DNA from: CAUZIZ01 sp965218775
GTDB lineage: Bacteria > Acidobacteriota > UBA6911 > RPQK01 > JAJDTT01
Length of the DNA stretch: 64,000 nucleotides
NCBI GenBank assembly: GCA_965218775.1
Contig: CBDCLS010000006.1
Span: 2,170,001-2,234,000 of the forward strand
Direction of reading: 5' to 3'
Positions 16,681 to 25,419 of this stretch are shown here, one piece after another. The notes below the pieces were generated by a model. It saw only the letters and a program-made list of their open reading frames with translations, was not told the origin of the DNA and searched no databases. Position 1 is the first letter of the stretch; every line of letters begins with the position of its first letter. A program made the position numbers and the translations under genes.

Positions 16681-18780
16681 CCTCGATTTCCACGGTACTG
16701 GAAAGGACTAACATTTTTTAAGGGTAGCCGTTGAGTCGGTTAGTCAAATCGAAGGACCAGAGTTTTGCCGCCAAACCAAGGCATGGGCGTGGGATCATCA
16801 CCCAGGCCCGAGGCGACCAAGTAGGGGTTATGGGCGCGCTTATCGAGGTGGACGGTGACTTGCTGCTCTTGGATCTGGACCCGGGCCGAGACGTCGAGGA
16901 GATTTCGGAAGATCTTTTTGGCTTGAGCCCGCTGATATTCGCGACCAATCTTCTCGGCCATGAGTCGATATAGGGAGCTGGCCATGAGGGTGATCTGGAG
17001 GTCAAAATCCACTTTGAGTCCCACCATCGAAGAGAGCGCGTCCAGGTGAAAGAACTGGATGGCTTCGGAGATGCCATTTTCGATGAGCATGCGTTGGGCA
17101 TAGCGGGTGATCAGAGTCGAGGGGGCGCGGCGCAGATGGTTGGTCAGTAGGACGGTCGGTTCTTCGTGACCGAGTTCCATGAGGGTGAGCTGGCGCAGGG
17201 GACCTTCGTAATGTTTCAGGACGATCCGCTGGTCCAGGACTTTGGGGGTGCGAAAGATCCGAGTCAGGGCGGGTAAGGTGATGCGGTGCCAGGCGGAGGC
17301 GGGGCGGCTCCAGATCTGGCCCAGCATTTTTTGGGAGCGGCGGCGCAGGGTGATAAAGCCAATGCCCTGTTGGTTGAGGCGGTTCAGATGAGCATAGGTG
17401 GTCAACTGGGAATCGAAGACGAGTTCGGCCGGAGGCTGACCGCTGTGTTGGTGCCAGAACTGGACGAAGCGTTGCACCTCGTCGGCTCGATCGGCCCGGG
17501 GGACACCCGCATTGGCGTAGCATAAGACACGCTCGGTGGCGTCCCGAGCCAAAAAAACGAGGATGCCTTTTTGGCTGCGGCTGCGGGAAGAGACATAGTG
17601 TTTGTCCAAAGGTTCCTGCTGGCTATTGGCGGGGACGGTGTGAAAGTCCAGATCGAAGGAAGAGCCCCGGGGCAGGCCGGCGGCTTGGACCTGCTCAAAC
17701 CAGGCTCCCATGAGGCGCAGGTTGGCGCGTCGGTCGACCCGGGAGCTGTAGGCGGCCAGGTAGGAGCGCTTGGGCACCACATTGAGACCGGCAAAAAGGG
17801 CGATGCCCTCGTCAAAGACCCGATCCATGACATGACTTTTTCTTTCGATGCCCAGCAGCTTCAGAGCCAGCAGGGTGCGCACGGCCTGCTCGGCGGGAAT
17901 CATTTGGGAGCCGGGAAGGCGGGGGGGCTGCAGCACCGCCCCGAGATCGATCGATCGCATCAGCGGGACGAACAGAAACAGACCGCCGACCCGGGTGCGA
18001 AAGCTGCGCGGGGCCAGATTGATCTGCCGCACGTCGGCGATGGCTGCTGCTTCGGGCTTGAGGGTGGCGGGGCGTTGCTCATCCCGACGCCGGGGCAGTC
18101 GGGCGAAGCCCTCCTCTCGCAGCAGGATCGATAACGCATTGATGCTGATGGAATGGCCGGCGGCGGCCAACTCGCGTTGGATATCGTAGACCGAGAGGTT
18201 TCGCTTGCGCAGGGCGACGGCCCGTTCCCGCACCCGATCGCGGGCGGGCGCCGCTTGAGGCCCCCGGCGAATCGCCTGAAAGAAGCGGGCGCGCTTGCTG
18301 AGATCATGGCGAAACTGATGACAGAGGACGCGGAAGGCTCCTGGGGAATAGCCGAAGCGAGTGGCGACCTGCTGCGAGGGCAAGCCTTCGACGAAAAAGC
18401 AGCGCAAGGCCTCATACTGGCGCTGCAGAGGCGATTCGGGGGCCAGGAAGAATTGGGCCTCCGGAACGGTCGGTCGGGTGTCATTAGTTAGTCCATTCCG
18501 ATTACTGTATTCCAAACTATAACTATACTAGATATGAATGACAGAAAATGCTCAGCCTTTGATAGGGTTCTATTCTGCCTCATATCCAGACTTTTCTAGC
18601 ATTCGCGTGGGGATCGTCCCTTGATCAGGTTTTAGGTATAGGATTACCTCTCTATCCAAATAGGTACTTCTATTTACTAACGTAGGTGGAAACACAGCAG
18701 GCGCAAGTCGCGCCGATCAAGGATTCTGGCGGGGGGCTCGAAGCGGAAAGGCGTCATTTGTACTGCCGTGGAAATCGAGG
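16681..18780 (-). mobile_element. 2.1-kb DDE insertion sequence with CTAG target duplication
   Basis: Inverted ends CCTCGATTTCCACGG (16681) and its complement (ending 18780). CTAG flanks both sides (16677-16680, 18781-18784). About 265 bp of non-coding sequence lies between the transposase start and the right end. The family is not certain; the protein is IS4/IS1634-like. Confidence 0.85.
16740..18515 (-). CDS. DDE transposase with N-terminal helix-turn-helix (IS4/IS1634-like)
   Basis: 591 aa from a TTG start. The N-terminal ~160 residues contain an HTH region ('CFFVEGLPSQQVATRFGYSPGAF') and a second DNA-binding-like segment ('LRKRNLSVYDIQREL'). The catalytic part has 'SFDLDFHTV' (first Asp), 'ELVFDSQLTTYAHLNRLNQQGIGF' (second Asp) and 'RYAQRMLIENGISEAIQFF' (Glu). 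It appears intact. Large transposases of this layout are common in Acidobacteria and Planctomycetes. Confidence 0.88.
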   Translation of the reverse strand: MEYSNRNGLTNDTRPTVPEAQFFLAPESPLQRQYEALRCFFVEGLPSQQVATRFGYSPGAFRVLCHQFRHDLSKRARFFQAIRRGPQAAPARDRVRERAVALRKRNLSVYDIQRELAAAGHSISINALSILLREEGFARLPRRRDEQRPATLKPEAAAIADVRQINLAPRSFRTRVGGLFLFVPLMRSIDLGAVLQPPRLPGSQMIPAEQAVRTLLALKLLGIERKSHVMDRVFDEGIALFAGLNVVPKRSYLAAYSSRVDRRANLRLMGAWFEQVQAAGLPRGSSFDLDFHTVPANSQQEPLDKHYVSSRSRSQKGILVFLARDATERVLCYANAGVPRADRADEVQRFVQFWHQHSGQPPAELVFDSQLTTYAHLNRLNQQGIGFITLRRRSQKMLGQIWSRPASAWHRITLPALTRIFRTPKVLDQRIVLKHYEGPLRQLTLMELGHEEPTVLLTNHLRRAPSTLITRYAQRMLIENGISEAIQFFHLDALSSMVGLKVDFDLQITLMASSLYRLMAEKIGREYQRAQAKKIFRNLLDVSARVQIQEQQVTVHLDKRAHNPYLVASGLGDDPTPMPWFGGKTLVLRFD

Positions 18781-19064
18781 CTAGAGGATTTTGAACTCTC
18801 AACCGAGGCTAAATCTGACGCCAGTCTTCCCAATCTTCTGCATGTAAAATATGCGGCTCCCAACACCGGCTCTCTGCTCCTACCCGGACAGGAGCGCCAG
18901 GTGCCAGTGCTCATCAAAGCGACTGCGGGAGAATTGTATTTTGAACGATTACTTTCGGTGAAGGTCCGTCATGCTTCTCTGTGTAATTAGGAGTAACTGG
19001 ATTGTGGTCGGCCTTAGCGCCGAATTGTCGTATGGTAAAGCAGGTGAGACACTGTTGGGGTTTA

Positions 19065-19194
19065 CTCCAGCATCTATAATCCTGTCGAATTTGAAACACT
19101 GCTCTCTCTCTGGAGTCCAGCAATACTTTCCAAACTGCAGGGTCAATCAGTGTTCGATAACCCCTTTCTAGAGAATTACTTATCTTCGGTATAG
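19065..19194 (+). pseudogene. 3' end of a PIN-domain toxin gene (remnant)
   Basis: The + strand reads 'LLSLWSPAILSKLQGQSVF' and '..NPFL.NYLSS' then stop, matching the C-terminus of the intact PIN gene at 21990-22454 with few changes. The similarity continues ~90 bp past the stop (to ~19283), in inverted orientation relative to the intact gene. No 5' part is present. Confidence 0.75.
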
Positions 19195-19433
19195 TCGATT
19201 GAAATATGCCCCGGAAACTGGGCAGATAGGGAGAGAAAGACCCTCGCATAGGACGTGTAAGCGTCGGACCGAGTCAAGATAGACAGCGCAGATTGGATAT
19301 TGTGATACCAGAGACCCAGTCGCCGCAGGGTGGAACTCTGCGGCCCTCTACTTCAGAGAGTTGAGGCGTGAAAAAGAAACGGAGGGCACCAGATCTGGAG
19401 GGGCAGAGATGGGATGGGGACCACTGGCGCCCG

Positions 19434-20891
19434 CTAAGAAAGGATCACCGGTGGTGCGGGATACGGGCGATAGATCCCGCGGAGGTCAGAAGTCTGATCG
19501 CGGCCCCATGTCCGGGATCTGGTTTGGACTCTCCAGGCGGCCCTTGCAGCATGGGCCAAGGCGTTGGCCCGATCGTCATGGCCTCCAGCTGGATGGGCCA
19601 GCGTGTCTTTGCCCGCGCGTCCAGTCCTCCGTTCCAGAGCGATGAGCTGGGCAACTTGTCGTTTCTCATCCAATAGCTCGAGGGCGCCCTGATTGAGTCG
19701 GGGCAGGAGTTCGAGAAAGGTATCGCTGGCGCTTCGATCAGCAGCGAAGTAACGGATTCCGTGATCACCAAAGGCTTGACGGACCCATTCCCCCGAATAG
19801 CTATCCCCAAGCACCGCAGACACCCTATACGATTTGAGGATCTGAGCCGCTTCAGCGACCACATCCGCCGGGCGTCGACTCTTCCAGGCCCCGACGACGT
19901 CTTGAACCACCTTGTCTGCTTCCCGGTGGCAGATGGATAACGCAAACTCGTCGGGGCCTCCCCCACTGGGATCGACACCGGCGCAATACGGGAGTCCTCT
20001 TCGATAGGGAAGCTCGTAACGTCCTTGAATCACGCAGGCCTCCACGGCCTCACGGCTGAAGGCAGTGGTGATCGAATCGCTGAAGATGGCCGCGTATTCT
20101 CTTTCGAAGTATTCCGGATCGCGGGCGCGTTCGGCCTCCAAGAAGGAGGCAGCGATTTCGGGATTCATCTCCCAGGAGGTTGCTTGGAAGCACAGCAAAT
20201 CGGGCCGTTGATTGCGTGTGGCAAAGTCCCGATACAGTTCTCCCTGCTTCCCGTAAGGAGAAGAGATCTTAATCAGCTTGGAGTTGGCAAACGTAGCTTG
20301 GGCGGGCCGGATGGCGTCAATCACTTCTTTGTCTACATTCACACCTTCCACCCGGAAGAAGCCGACCTCGTCCAGGATTGCGACGGGGATGGAAAACCCT
20401 CGGGGGGCTCGAAAGGAGCAGGGGAAGATGGAGATGGTGAGCCCTGTGGTTAGGTCGATCTCCTCCCGGCGCACCTCCTGAATCAGCTGACTCAGAAGCG
20501 GAGAATCCTCCAGTTTGGCCAAGATGTACCGGAAGAGCACGCGAGCGGCTCTCATGTCCTGAGCGATCAGGGCGATGAGTCCACGCTCTCCTGGTGCCAG
20601 GTGGGCTTCATGGCCTCCTGAAGCGGCCTCATAGACGGCCACATTGGCAGCCAATCGCTCACTCTTGCCCGATCGTCTCCCACAGATGAAGGTGGCCTCA
20701 GCATAGGCTCTCCGTAAGATGTGATCCTGATCCAGAGCCTTGCAGGCGATGGTCTGCTGCTTCCGACTCAGGGGCAACCCGTATAGGAGACGCAAGGCGG
20801 TTTCCTGGTAAGGCGAGACGTCGGATTTGATGAGATTGGGATCACGGATGAACTCAATGATGTCGCCAATCGAGTGGGTTCGTCTGATCAT
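19434..20891 (-). CDS. Phage terminase large subunit-like protein
   Basis: 485 aa. ATPase domain: Walker A 'GRRSGKS' (aa 71-77) and Walker B 'VAILDEVGFF'; coupling-type motif 'KISSPYGKQGELY'. Nuclease domain: 'YCAGVDPSGG', 'VSAVLGDSYSGEWVRQAF' and 'GHDDRANALAHA', giving the three acidic sites of the RNase H-like terminase nuclease. This motor cuts and pumps phage DNA into capsids. No portal, capsid or tail genes are nearby, so it is an isolated cassette or prophage remnant. Its start overlaps the stop of the preceding gene (ATGA). A ~96-bp piece of this gene is repeated at 21799-21894. Confidence 0.85.
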   Translation of the reverse strand: MIRRTHSIGDIIEFIRDPNLIKSDVSPYQETALRLLYGLPLSRKQQTIACKALDQDHILRRAYAEATFICGRRSGKSERLAANVAVYEAASGGHEAHLAPGERGLIALIAQDMRAARVLFRYILAKLEDSPLLSQLIQEVRREEIDLTTGLTISIFPCSFRAPRGFSIPVAILDEVGFFRVEGVNVDKEVIDAIRPAQATFANSKLIKISSPYGKQGELYRDFATRNQRPDLLCFQATSWEMNPEIAASFLEAERARDPEYFEREYAAIFSDSITTAFSREAVEACVIQGRYELPYRRGLPYCAGVDPSGGGPDEFALSICHREADKVVQDVVGAWKSRRPADVVAEAAQILKSYRVSAVLGDSYSGEWVRQAFGDHGIRYFAADRSASDTFLELLPRLNQGALELLDEKRQVAQLIALERRTGRAGKDTLAHPAGGHDDRANALAHAARAAWRVQTRSRTWGRDQTSDLRGIYRPYPAPPVILS

Positions 20892-21319
20892 TGCTCGCTA
20901 GCTCCTTGTAGATAGGCTTTGAGGTCGACGACCTTCTTCTCACGTCGTTCGAGACCCAGCGCCTGAAGGTCGAGTCTCAAACTATTGGCCAAGGCCAGGT
21001 ATTTCTCCTCCTGAGGTTTCCCGTTGCCGTTCAAAAAGGCGGCCTCGTAGAGATGGCATCTCAGGAGCTTGAAACACACTCGCCCGATGAGAATCCGTTC
21101 TTGAGGTGTGGGGGTACCACCCATGGCGTCGAGCAGCTCCGATTCCACTGCTTGCCAAGTGCGGGCCAGCCGGTGGGGGTGCAGATCCAGATACGAAGCT
21201 GCCGCTCGCAGCTTGAACAGGCGCTTGTTCGGGACCTGGATCAAGGCGATGGTCTTGCCGGATGGCTGCCGCCTCGCGGGGATGTCTGGAGGTTTTTTCG
21301 ACCGCGCTGTCTCCGTCAT
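20888..21319 (-). CDS. Putative terminase small subunit or terminase-associated protein
   Basis: 143 aa, translationally coupled (4-nt overlap) to the large terminase. A basic N-terminus with 'KKPPDIPARRQPSGK' is followed by helices ('RLFKLRAAASYLDLHPHRLARTW', 'ERILIGRVCFKLLRCHLYEAAF') and a charged C-terminus. The size and place fit a DNA-recognising small terminase, but no specific family motif is recognised. TTGAGGAGGATTGAGCC precedes the ATG, a strong ribosome site. Confidence 0.6.
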   Translation of the reverse strand: MTETARSKKPPDIPARRQPSGKTIALIQVPNKRLFKLRAAASYLDLHPHRLARTWQAVESELLDAMGGTPTPQERILIGRVCFKLLRCHLYEAAFLNGNGKPQEEKYLALANSLRLDLQALGLERREKKVVDLKAYLQGASEQ

Positions 21320-21798
21320 GGCTCAATCCTCCTCAAAGAAGGGTTAAGCCTACGGTGACCCGCACGGGCGGATGAGCGTAGACTAATCTCTAGCCCACTA
21401 TGGACTTTCTACATGATAACTTGGTTGCCAGGCCCAATGCAAGACTCCTGCGGGCATCCTGATTGGCGACCGCAGAGTTTTGGAGACATTTGCCCATACG
21501 GATAGCCGCGGCCAGCTTAAACGTACAGCTCCTGGGGCATAAGATCTCCTGCGAGAACTGGCGATCTGATTCGCCGAAGACTTCTGGTGGTGGTTCGGCA
21601 ACATCTGGTATGTTGACGGCCTTTTCAGTTCCCGGTCGCCGAGCGGTCGCTCAGAATGAGGACGTGATCGACATCCTCGTGACTCGCCAGCGGGACCAAT
21701 GTGCAGCGTCGGGCTCGCCCCAACCGTGTTGATGCGCGCATCGAGACCCCTCTTATAGAGTTTAAAACGGATCAGGATCACTCAATGGCCTACAACCC
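21320..21798. other. Intergenic region upstream of the terminase cassette
   Basis: About 480 bp with no supportable gene or RNA. It probably holds the promoter for the leftward terminase pair. Short frames in it have no ribosome site and no recognisable product. Confidence 0.4.
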
Positions 21799-21894
21799 CG
21801 GGATCGACACCGGCGCGATACGGGAGTCCTCCTCGATAGGAAAGCTCGTACCGACCTGGGATCACACAGGCCTCCGCGGCCTCAGGGCCTAAGG
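21799..21894 (-). repeat. Duplicated fragment of the terminase gene
   Basis: 96 bp closely matching 19967-20064 inside the large terminase gene, in the same orientation (shared words 'ATCGACACCGGCGC', 'ATACGGGAGTCCTC', 'CAGGCCTCC'). It abuts the segment that is repeated in inverted form at 19065-19283, so the cassette is bracketed by a terminase piece and a PIN-gene piece. Confidence 0.8.
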
Positions 21895-21989
21895 CACCTG
21901 GCTACCTTGAGTGGGTTCGACGCCTAGACGTCCTATTCGGGGGTCTTTCTCTTCCTATCTGCCCAGTTTCCGGGGCATATTTCAATCGA

Positions 21990-22454
21990 TTAGGCCGAAG
22001 ATAAGTAATTCGTTAGAAAGGGGTTAGCGAACACTGATTGACCCTGCAGTTTGGCAAGCATTGCTGGACTCCAGAGAGAGAGCAGCTCGGGGTCCAATCC
22101 TCTAAAATGCTCATCACCGGTCAAGACCTTGTGACCACTTCCCACCGCCAGAACATAAGCTAGACAATCCGTGTAAGACATGCGTTTTCGTTGACGCATC
22201 ATCTTGCTTCGCATGACAGCAGCAGCCACCACAGACTCCTCAGTAGCTTGAAGCACTCTGAAGTTCATCAACAAGATCTTGCGAAACCTATCGGCTTTTG
22301 GCTTCCCGGAAAAATGGTAGAGGAAGAAATAGAACTCCATGAGAATTAGAAGGGTGATGAATTTGTCGTCACCTGATTCAAAATACGGTCGATACTCCTC
22401 TTTTCCATCCCGAAACCATGCAAGAAGAGCATAGGTGTCAAAGACTATTCCCAT
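21990..22454 (-). CDS. PIN-domain ribonuclease toxin
   Basis: 154 aa. The PIN acidic site is complete: D6 ('VFDTYALL'), E40 ('LILMEFY'), D96 ('SYTDCLAY') and D114 ('VLTGDEHF'). These residues bind Mg/Mn for RNA cleavage in VapC-type toxins. It starts 12 bp after the antitoxin-like frame ends, in the same direction, the usual antitoxin-toxin order. The C-terminal 40 residues are repeated as a remnant at 19065-19194. Confidence 0.88.
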   Translation of the reverse strand: MGIVFDTYALLAWFRDGKEEYRPYFESGDDKFITLLILMEFYFFLYHFSGKPKADRFRKILLMNFRVLQATEESVVAAAVMRSKMMRQRKRMSYTDCLAYVLAVGSGHKVLTGDEHFRGLDPELLSLWSPAMLAKLQGQSVFANPFLTNYLSSA

Positions 22455-22465
22455 CCTTGATCAAT

Positions 22466-22669
22466 TCACCTACTGATCTCCTTGGCAGTCTTCCTTCCCG
22501 CAATCTCTTTGAGTGACCCTCCAAGAGACCCTAGACCCGGAACAGGCTTTAGCACGATCTCGTTTCCTCTCACGCTTTCCAACAGTTTTTGTTTGGGCCG
22601 TAATCCAAGCTTGTCCCGAATCTCCTTTCGTGATCTCGATGCTTGTGTGCTGCTTTCCATTGAGTGCAT
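22466..22669 (-). CDS. AbrB/SpoVT-type antitoxin, N-terminal strand apparently deleted
   Basis: 67 aa. The core 'KEIRDKLGLRPKQKLLESVRGNEIVLKPV' is a clear AbrB/MazE swapped-hairpin domain. The conserved 'GQITIP' strand expected just before 'KEIRDKLGL' is missing: the protein reads 'STQASRSRKEIRD'. A strong site, GAAGGAGG, sits 12-16 nt upstream but is better spaced for two ATGs in another frame (22673, 22679), which encode a different N-terminus. So the antitoxin may be shortened or frameshifted. It would normally bind its own promoter and neutralise the PIN toxin. Confidence 0.65.
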   Translation of the reverse strand: MHSMESSTQASRSRKEIRDKLGLRPKQKLLESVRGNEIVLKPVPGLGSLGGSLKEIAGRKTAKEISR

Positions 22670-22679
22670 CCATCGTCAT

Positions 22680-23815
22680 GAACCTCCTTCTATCCAGATT
22701 CTCGTTGGCGTTCGAGAGGACATTCTCGAGCCCTACATTCCTGTAGACGGAGCTACATCAAGAAGGACGCAAAGTTCATGACTTCTTCCTCGCCCGGCGG
22801 GAGCGACGGTCCCTTAGCGGCACGAGCTGAGCTCGCTGACCATCTCCAAGTGGGAGGCCGGCGAGACGCCCCGGGGTCAACTCGTCATCGGCGGCGGCGA
22901 TGGGGTCTGCACCCCTCTGGCGACAATCCAGATCTAAGATGATGAGAGTTGGGAGTACGATGTCGACCTCCGGAAGAGCGTCCGTCGCGTCGGGACAAGG
23001 CATAAGACGGGTCAACCCATCTATGACGGCTCCTGGCTACGACTACTACTAGGGGCCAGGAACGCTGGAACCGGTTCGCGGAAGCCCGAGCGGGGAGCAC
23101 GTCTTCTCTACGGCGGATACCGGCTTCGCCCGGAGCTCGTCTCGGTCGCGTAGCCACTACCGTATACGGTTACACGATTCTGCTTGCTACCCCAGATTGC
23201 TGTAAAAATACAACATAAGACCCGGGCTGTCCCAAGCGGGCGGTTCTCGTCAGACCGTCACAGATGGCGGCTCATGACACGAACTCTGGTTCTGGGCCAG
23301 TTTGTCGGCCTATTTCAGGGCCTGGGACTAAAGTCTGTGCAGCTTACCTAGCGGTGTGGTACCATTTTGGGTTGGAGAAATCCAACACGCGGTGATCCTA
23401 GCAGTCGTAGGACTAGGGTTGGACAGGGCCTGGGAAATTACTCCTAGGCCTTGTCTCTGTTGTTTTCCTGCTTGTCGCGGCACACTCGACACGTCGCTGC
23501 TCGCTCCGAAGCCCCACAATCCCCGATCGCCTCTCAACCCCTCTTCTCGGTCACGTCGCGCGAAGGATTCCGATCGGCTTAGGGTGCGTTTTCGTTCCAT
23601 TGTTCCCCAACCCCCGGTTACACGATTCTGCTCGGTACCCCTTTCTAGCTGAAAGCGACAGGATCTTCCCCTCGGTACCAGACTGCCGAGCTCTGCTCAA
23701 CGGACGGATTTCGGTTTGAGAGGCAGGGCTCCCCTACTCCACGTGCCATTCAGTGAATCCGTTGATCTGCTACGGGGAGTCATGATGCGGTGCGAGGGGC
23801 AACCAAGCTGACCAG
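22680..23815. other. Gene-poor region with an XRE-HTH relic and a short direct repeat
   Basis: No intact gene is supported across ~1.1 kb. At 22824-22877 (+) the frame reads 'SLTISKWEAGET', the recognition helix of an XRE-type regulator, without the rest of the gene. A word 'GGTTACACGATTCTGCT' occurs at ~23166 and ~23619, followed both times by a short similar stretch. Otherwise the sequence looks like decayed coding DNA. Confidence 0.45.
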
Positions 23816-23842
23816 AGGGCAGGGAGCCTACTTCCCTGCCCT
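23816..23842 (+). terminator. Strong hairpin, possible terminator
   Basis: Perfect 10-bp stem AGGGCAGGGA / TCCCTGCCCT with a 7-nt loop. It is followed by a T-rich but interrupted tract, so intrinsic termination is likely but not certain. It separates the gene-poor region from the next secreted protein. Confidence 0.5.
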
Positions 23843-23921
23843 TTGTGCTCTCTGGCTTCCCTTTTCCCTTCGCAAGCGCTAACCTCTGAACAATCCTCAT
23901 AGAGGTGAGAGAGGCATCAGG

Positions 23922-24506
23922 ATGAAAAAAAGGTCTTGCCTGGCCCGCGGTTTGGCCAGAATCTGGGTTAGTTCTGCTATCGCTACGGGTCTGGTGTGGA
24001 ATCCATGTGCAGCACCCGCCTCCGGGGCAGGCTCGCCCGCTCAGGTCATCGAATCAGTACGTTCCGCGATCTCGGAAGGCGACTTTGCGACTCTGGTTGG
24101 ACTCGTCGATCCTAGCGATCACCCTCGAGTGGTTGCCCACTCGCTTGCCACTAACCAGGGCCTGGCCGCTAGATTCGAAAAGACGGATGAGTTCGAATCC
24201 CTCCTAGATAAGCATGGGCTGCGCCCCCTGCTGGACCCCGAGGGACCTTACGCGGCGGGTGTCGACGAGACGCGGCAGTTCTTCGAGGGAAAGGCTACCT
24301 CAACCATACTCGCCGAGCTCTACGAGTTCACGAAAAGTGCCGGTGGTGGGGAGTGGCTTCATTTGCTCATCTTACCCGCCGGCGAGTGCACGAATCTGCG
24401 AATCAAAGATGAGCGCGGCGACTGCACGATCGAAGGCGAAGAGATCCGATTCGTTCGTAGAGAAGGATCTTGGTATCTGGATCTGGATTACCCGGAGGAC
24501 AATTGA
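23922..24506 (+). CDS. Secreted protein of unknown function
   Basis: 194 aa. Basic start 'MKKRSCLARGLARIW' and a hydrophobic segment ending near 'CAAPASGAGS' indicate export. The mature part begins with 'SPAQVIESVRSAISEGDFATLVGLVDPSD', the pattern of a DUF4878/NTF2-like lumazine-binding fold in which a small helix packs on a sheet, and ends 'EIRFVRREGSWYLDLDYPEDN', typical of that fold's final strand. The assignment to an NTF2-like fold is by pattern only. It stands alone between a hairpin upstream and a convergent lipoprotein gene. Confidence 0.7.
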   Translation: MKKRSCLARGLARIWVSSAIATGLVWNPCAAPASGAGSPAQVIESVRSAISEGDFATLVGLVDPSDHPRVVAHSLATNQGLAARFEKTDEFESLLDKHGLRPLLDPEGPYAAGVDETRQFFEGKATSTILAELYEFTKSAGGGEWLHLLILPAGECTNLRIKDERGDCTIEGEEIRFVRREGSWYLDLDYPEDN

Positions 24507-24636
24507 GAGGGATGGGCATACAGAAACCCAAGGTGTTGCCCCCTCGATCGTCCCGAAACCGTAGGTTTTCGTTCAAATGCTCCCGCTGGTCCTCCTATCG
24601 CGACCTGGCGCGACCTCTCAATGACCAAAATGAGAC

Positions 24637-25086
24637 TCATCGTGTGCGGTAAATGTAGGTAGGCGAAGCACATTGCACTTCTCCTATGTTACGAGTTGTA
24701 CTTACGGTCGGGGGACACTCCCTGTGAACTACTGCTTTAACCATACACTCTGGGTGCGGTTCGGTCTTATTGCCACAGGAAGCGTAAGTCATCCGCCAAC
24801 TCCCATTCGTCCCGAGGTCACTCTCGCTAATCGGGTTTCCTGAGACCCACCAGTCCCTTCCCTCCGGTACCTTTTGGTAAACGCAGATCACGTTACTACC
24901 AAGATCTACTACTCTTGCTCGAACCGTGAAACCAAACAGATTGATATCCGAAAGGGAGTCATTGTCCGGAACGACGCTGCCATCTTGCGGCGATGTTATT
25001 GAGACCTCACATCTCCTTTCCGCACAACCAGGCAGGAAACATACGATAAGTGTGACGATGCTGGGGAGACGATTTAGAATAGCCAT
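24637..25086 (-). CDS. Small lipoprotein
   Basis: 149 aa. Signal 'SIVTLIVCFLPGC' with a lipobox Cys, then 'VSITSPQDGSVVPDN', an opening typical of Ig-like or carboxypeptidase-regulatory beta domains, and 'INLFGFTVRARVVDLGSNVICVYQKVPEGRDWWVSG'. Several cysteines remain in the mature part. No enzymatic motif. GGAGGAG lies 4-10 nt before the ATG. Confidence 0.75.
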   Translation of the reverse strand: MAILNRLPSIVTLIVCFLPGCAERRCEVSITSPQDGSVVPDNDSLSDINLFGFTVRARVVDLGSNVICVYQKVPEGRDWWVSGNPISESDLGTNGSWRMTYASCGNKTEPHPECMVKAVVHRECPPTVSTTRNIGEVQCASPTYIYRTR

Positions 25087-25137
25087 AATCTCCTCCGAAA
25101 TAAGGGGCTTCTGATCGCGGCGACCTTAAAGACGATC

Positions 25138-25248
25138 TTACACCTTAAAGTTCAGCGCGAAGAACGTGGGCGGAGGGCTGGGTGGTCGTGGTGGAGGAGG
25201 AACAGGCACCGGTTTTGGGTACGGCGGCTTCGGTGCTTTGTCTTTCAT
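25138..25248 (-). CDS. 36-residue proline-rich peptide
   Basis: An ORF too short for routine calling. ATG at 25248, preceded by GGAGGGAA, and TAA at 25138. The product is basic-proline in its first two thirds ('KPPYPKPVPVPPPPRPP') and ends with hydrophobic 'TFFALNFKV'. It follows the lipoprotein's upstream region and is transcribed leftwards, so it could share a transcript with the lipoprotein. It has no recognisable family; it might be a structural, SH3-ligand-like or antimicrobial-type peptide, but nothing in the sequence decides this. Confidence 0.45.
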   Translation of the reverse strand: MKDKAPKPPYPKPVPVPPPPRPPSPPPTFFALNFKV

Positions 25249-25350
25249 TTCCCTCCATCTTACTCCTTCCGACTTCTAATGCCGGTCCGAACCGGGGAGG
25301 TTCGGCATCTAGCCCCACGAAGAGATTATTTCCACGCTCTTTTCTCCCGT

Positions 25351-25380
25351 GAGCCCGTCAATTCGGCGGGCTCCCTTTTT
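25351..25380 (+). terminator. Intrinsic terminator
   Basis: GAGCCCG / CGGGCTC stem with a 9-nt loop followed by CCTTTTT. Rightward orientation. It lies just before the broken HU gene. Confidence 0.65.
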
Positions 25381-25419
25381 GGACCTTCAATTGACCCACT
25401 GCATCAGCCCTACTGCAAC

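Noticed and set aside
19361..19676. Two overlapping + strand frames at the terminase 3' end
   Set aside because: They overlap the terminase C-terminus antisense and have no ribosome site or family.
19065..22454. A complete prophage
   Set aside because: Only terminase-type genes are present; no portal, capsid, tail, lysis or integrase genes.
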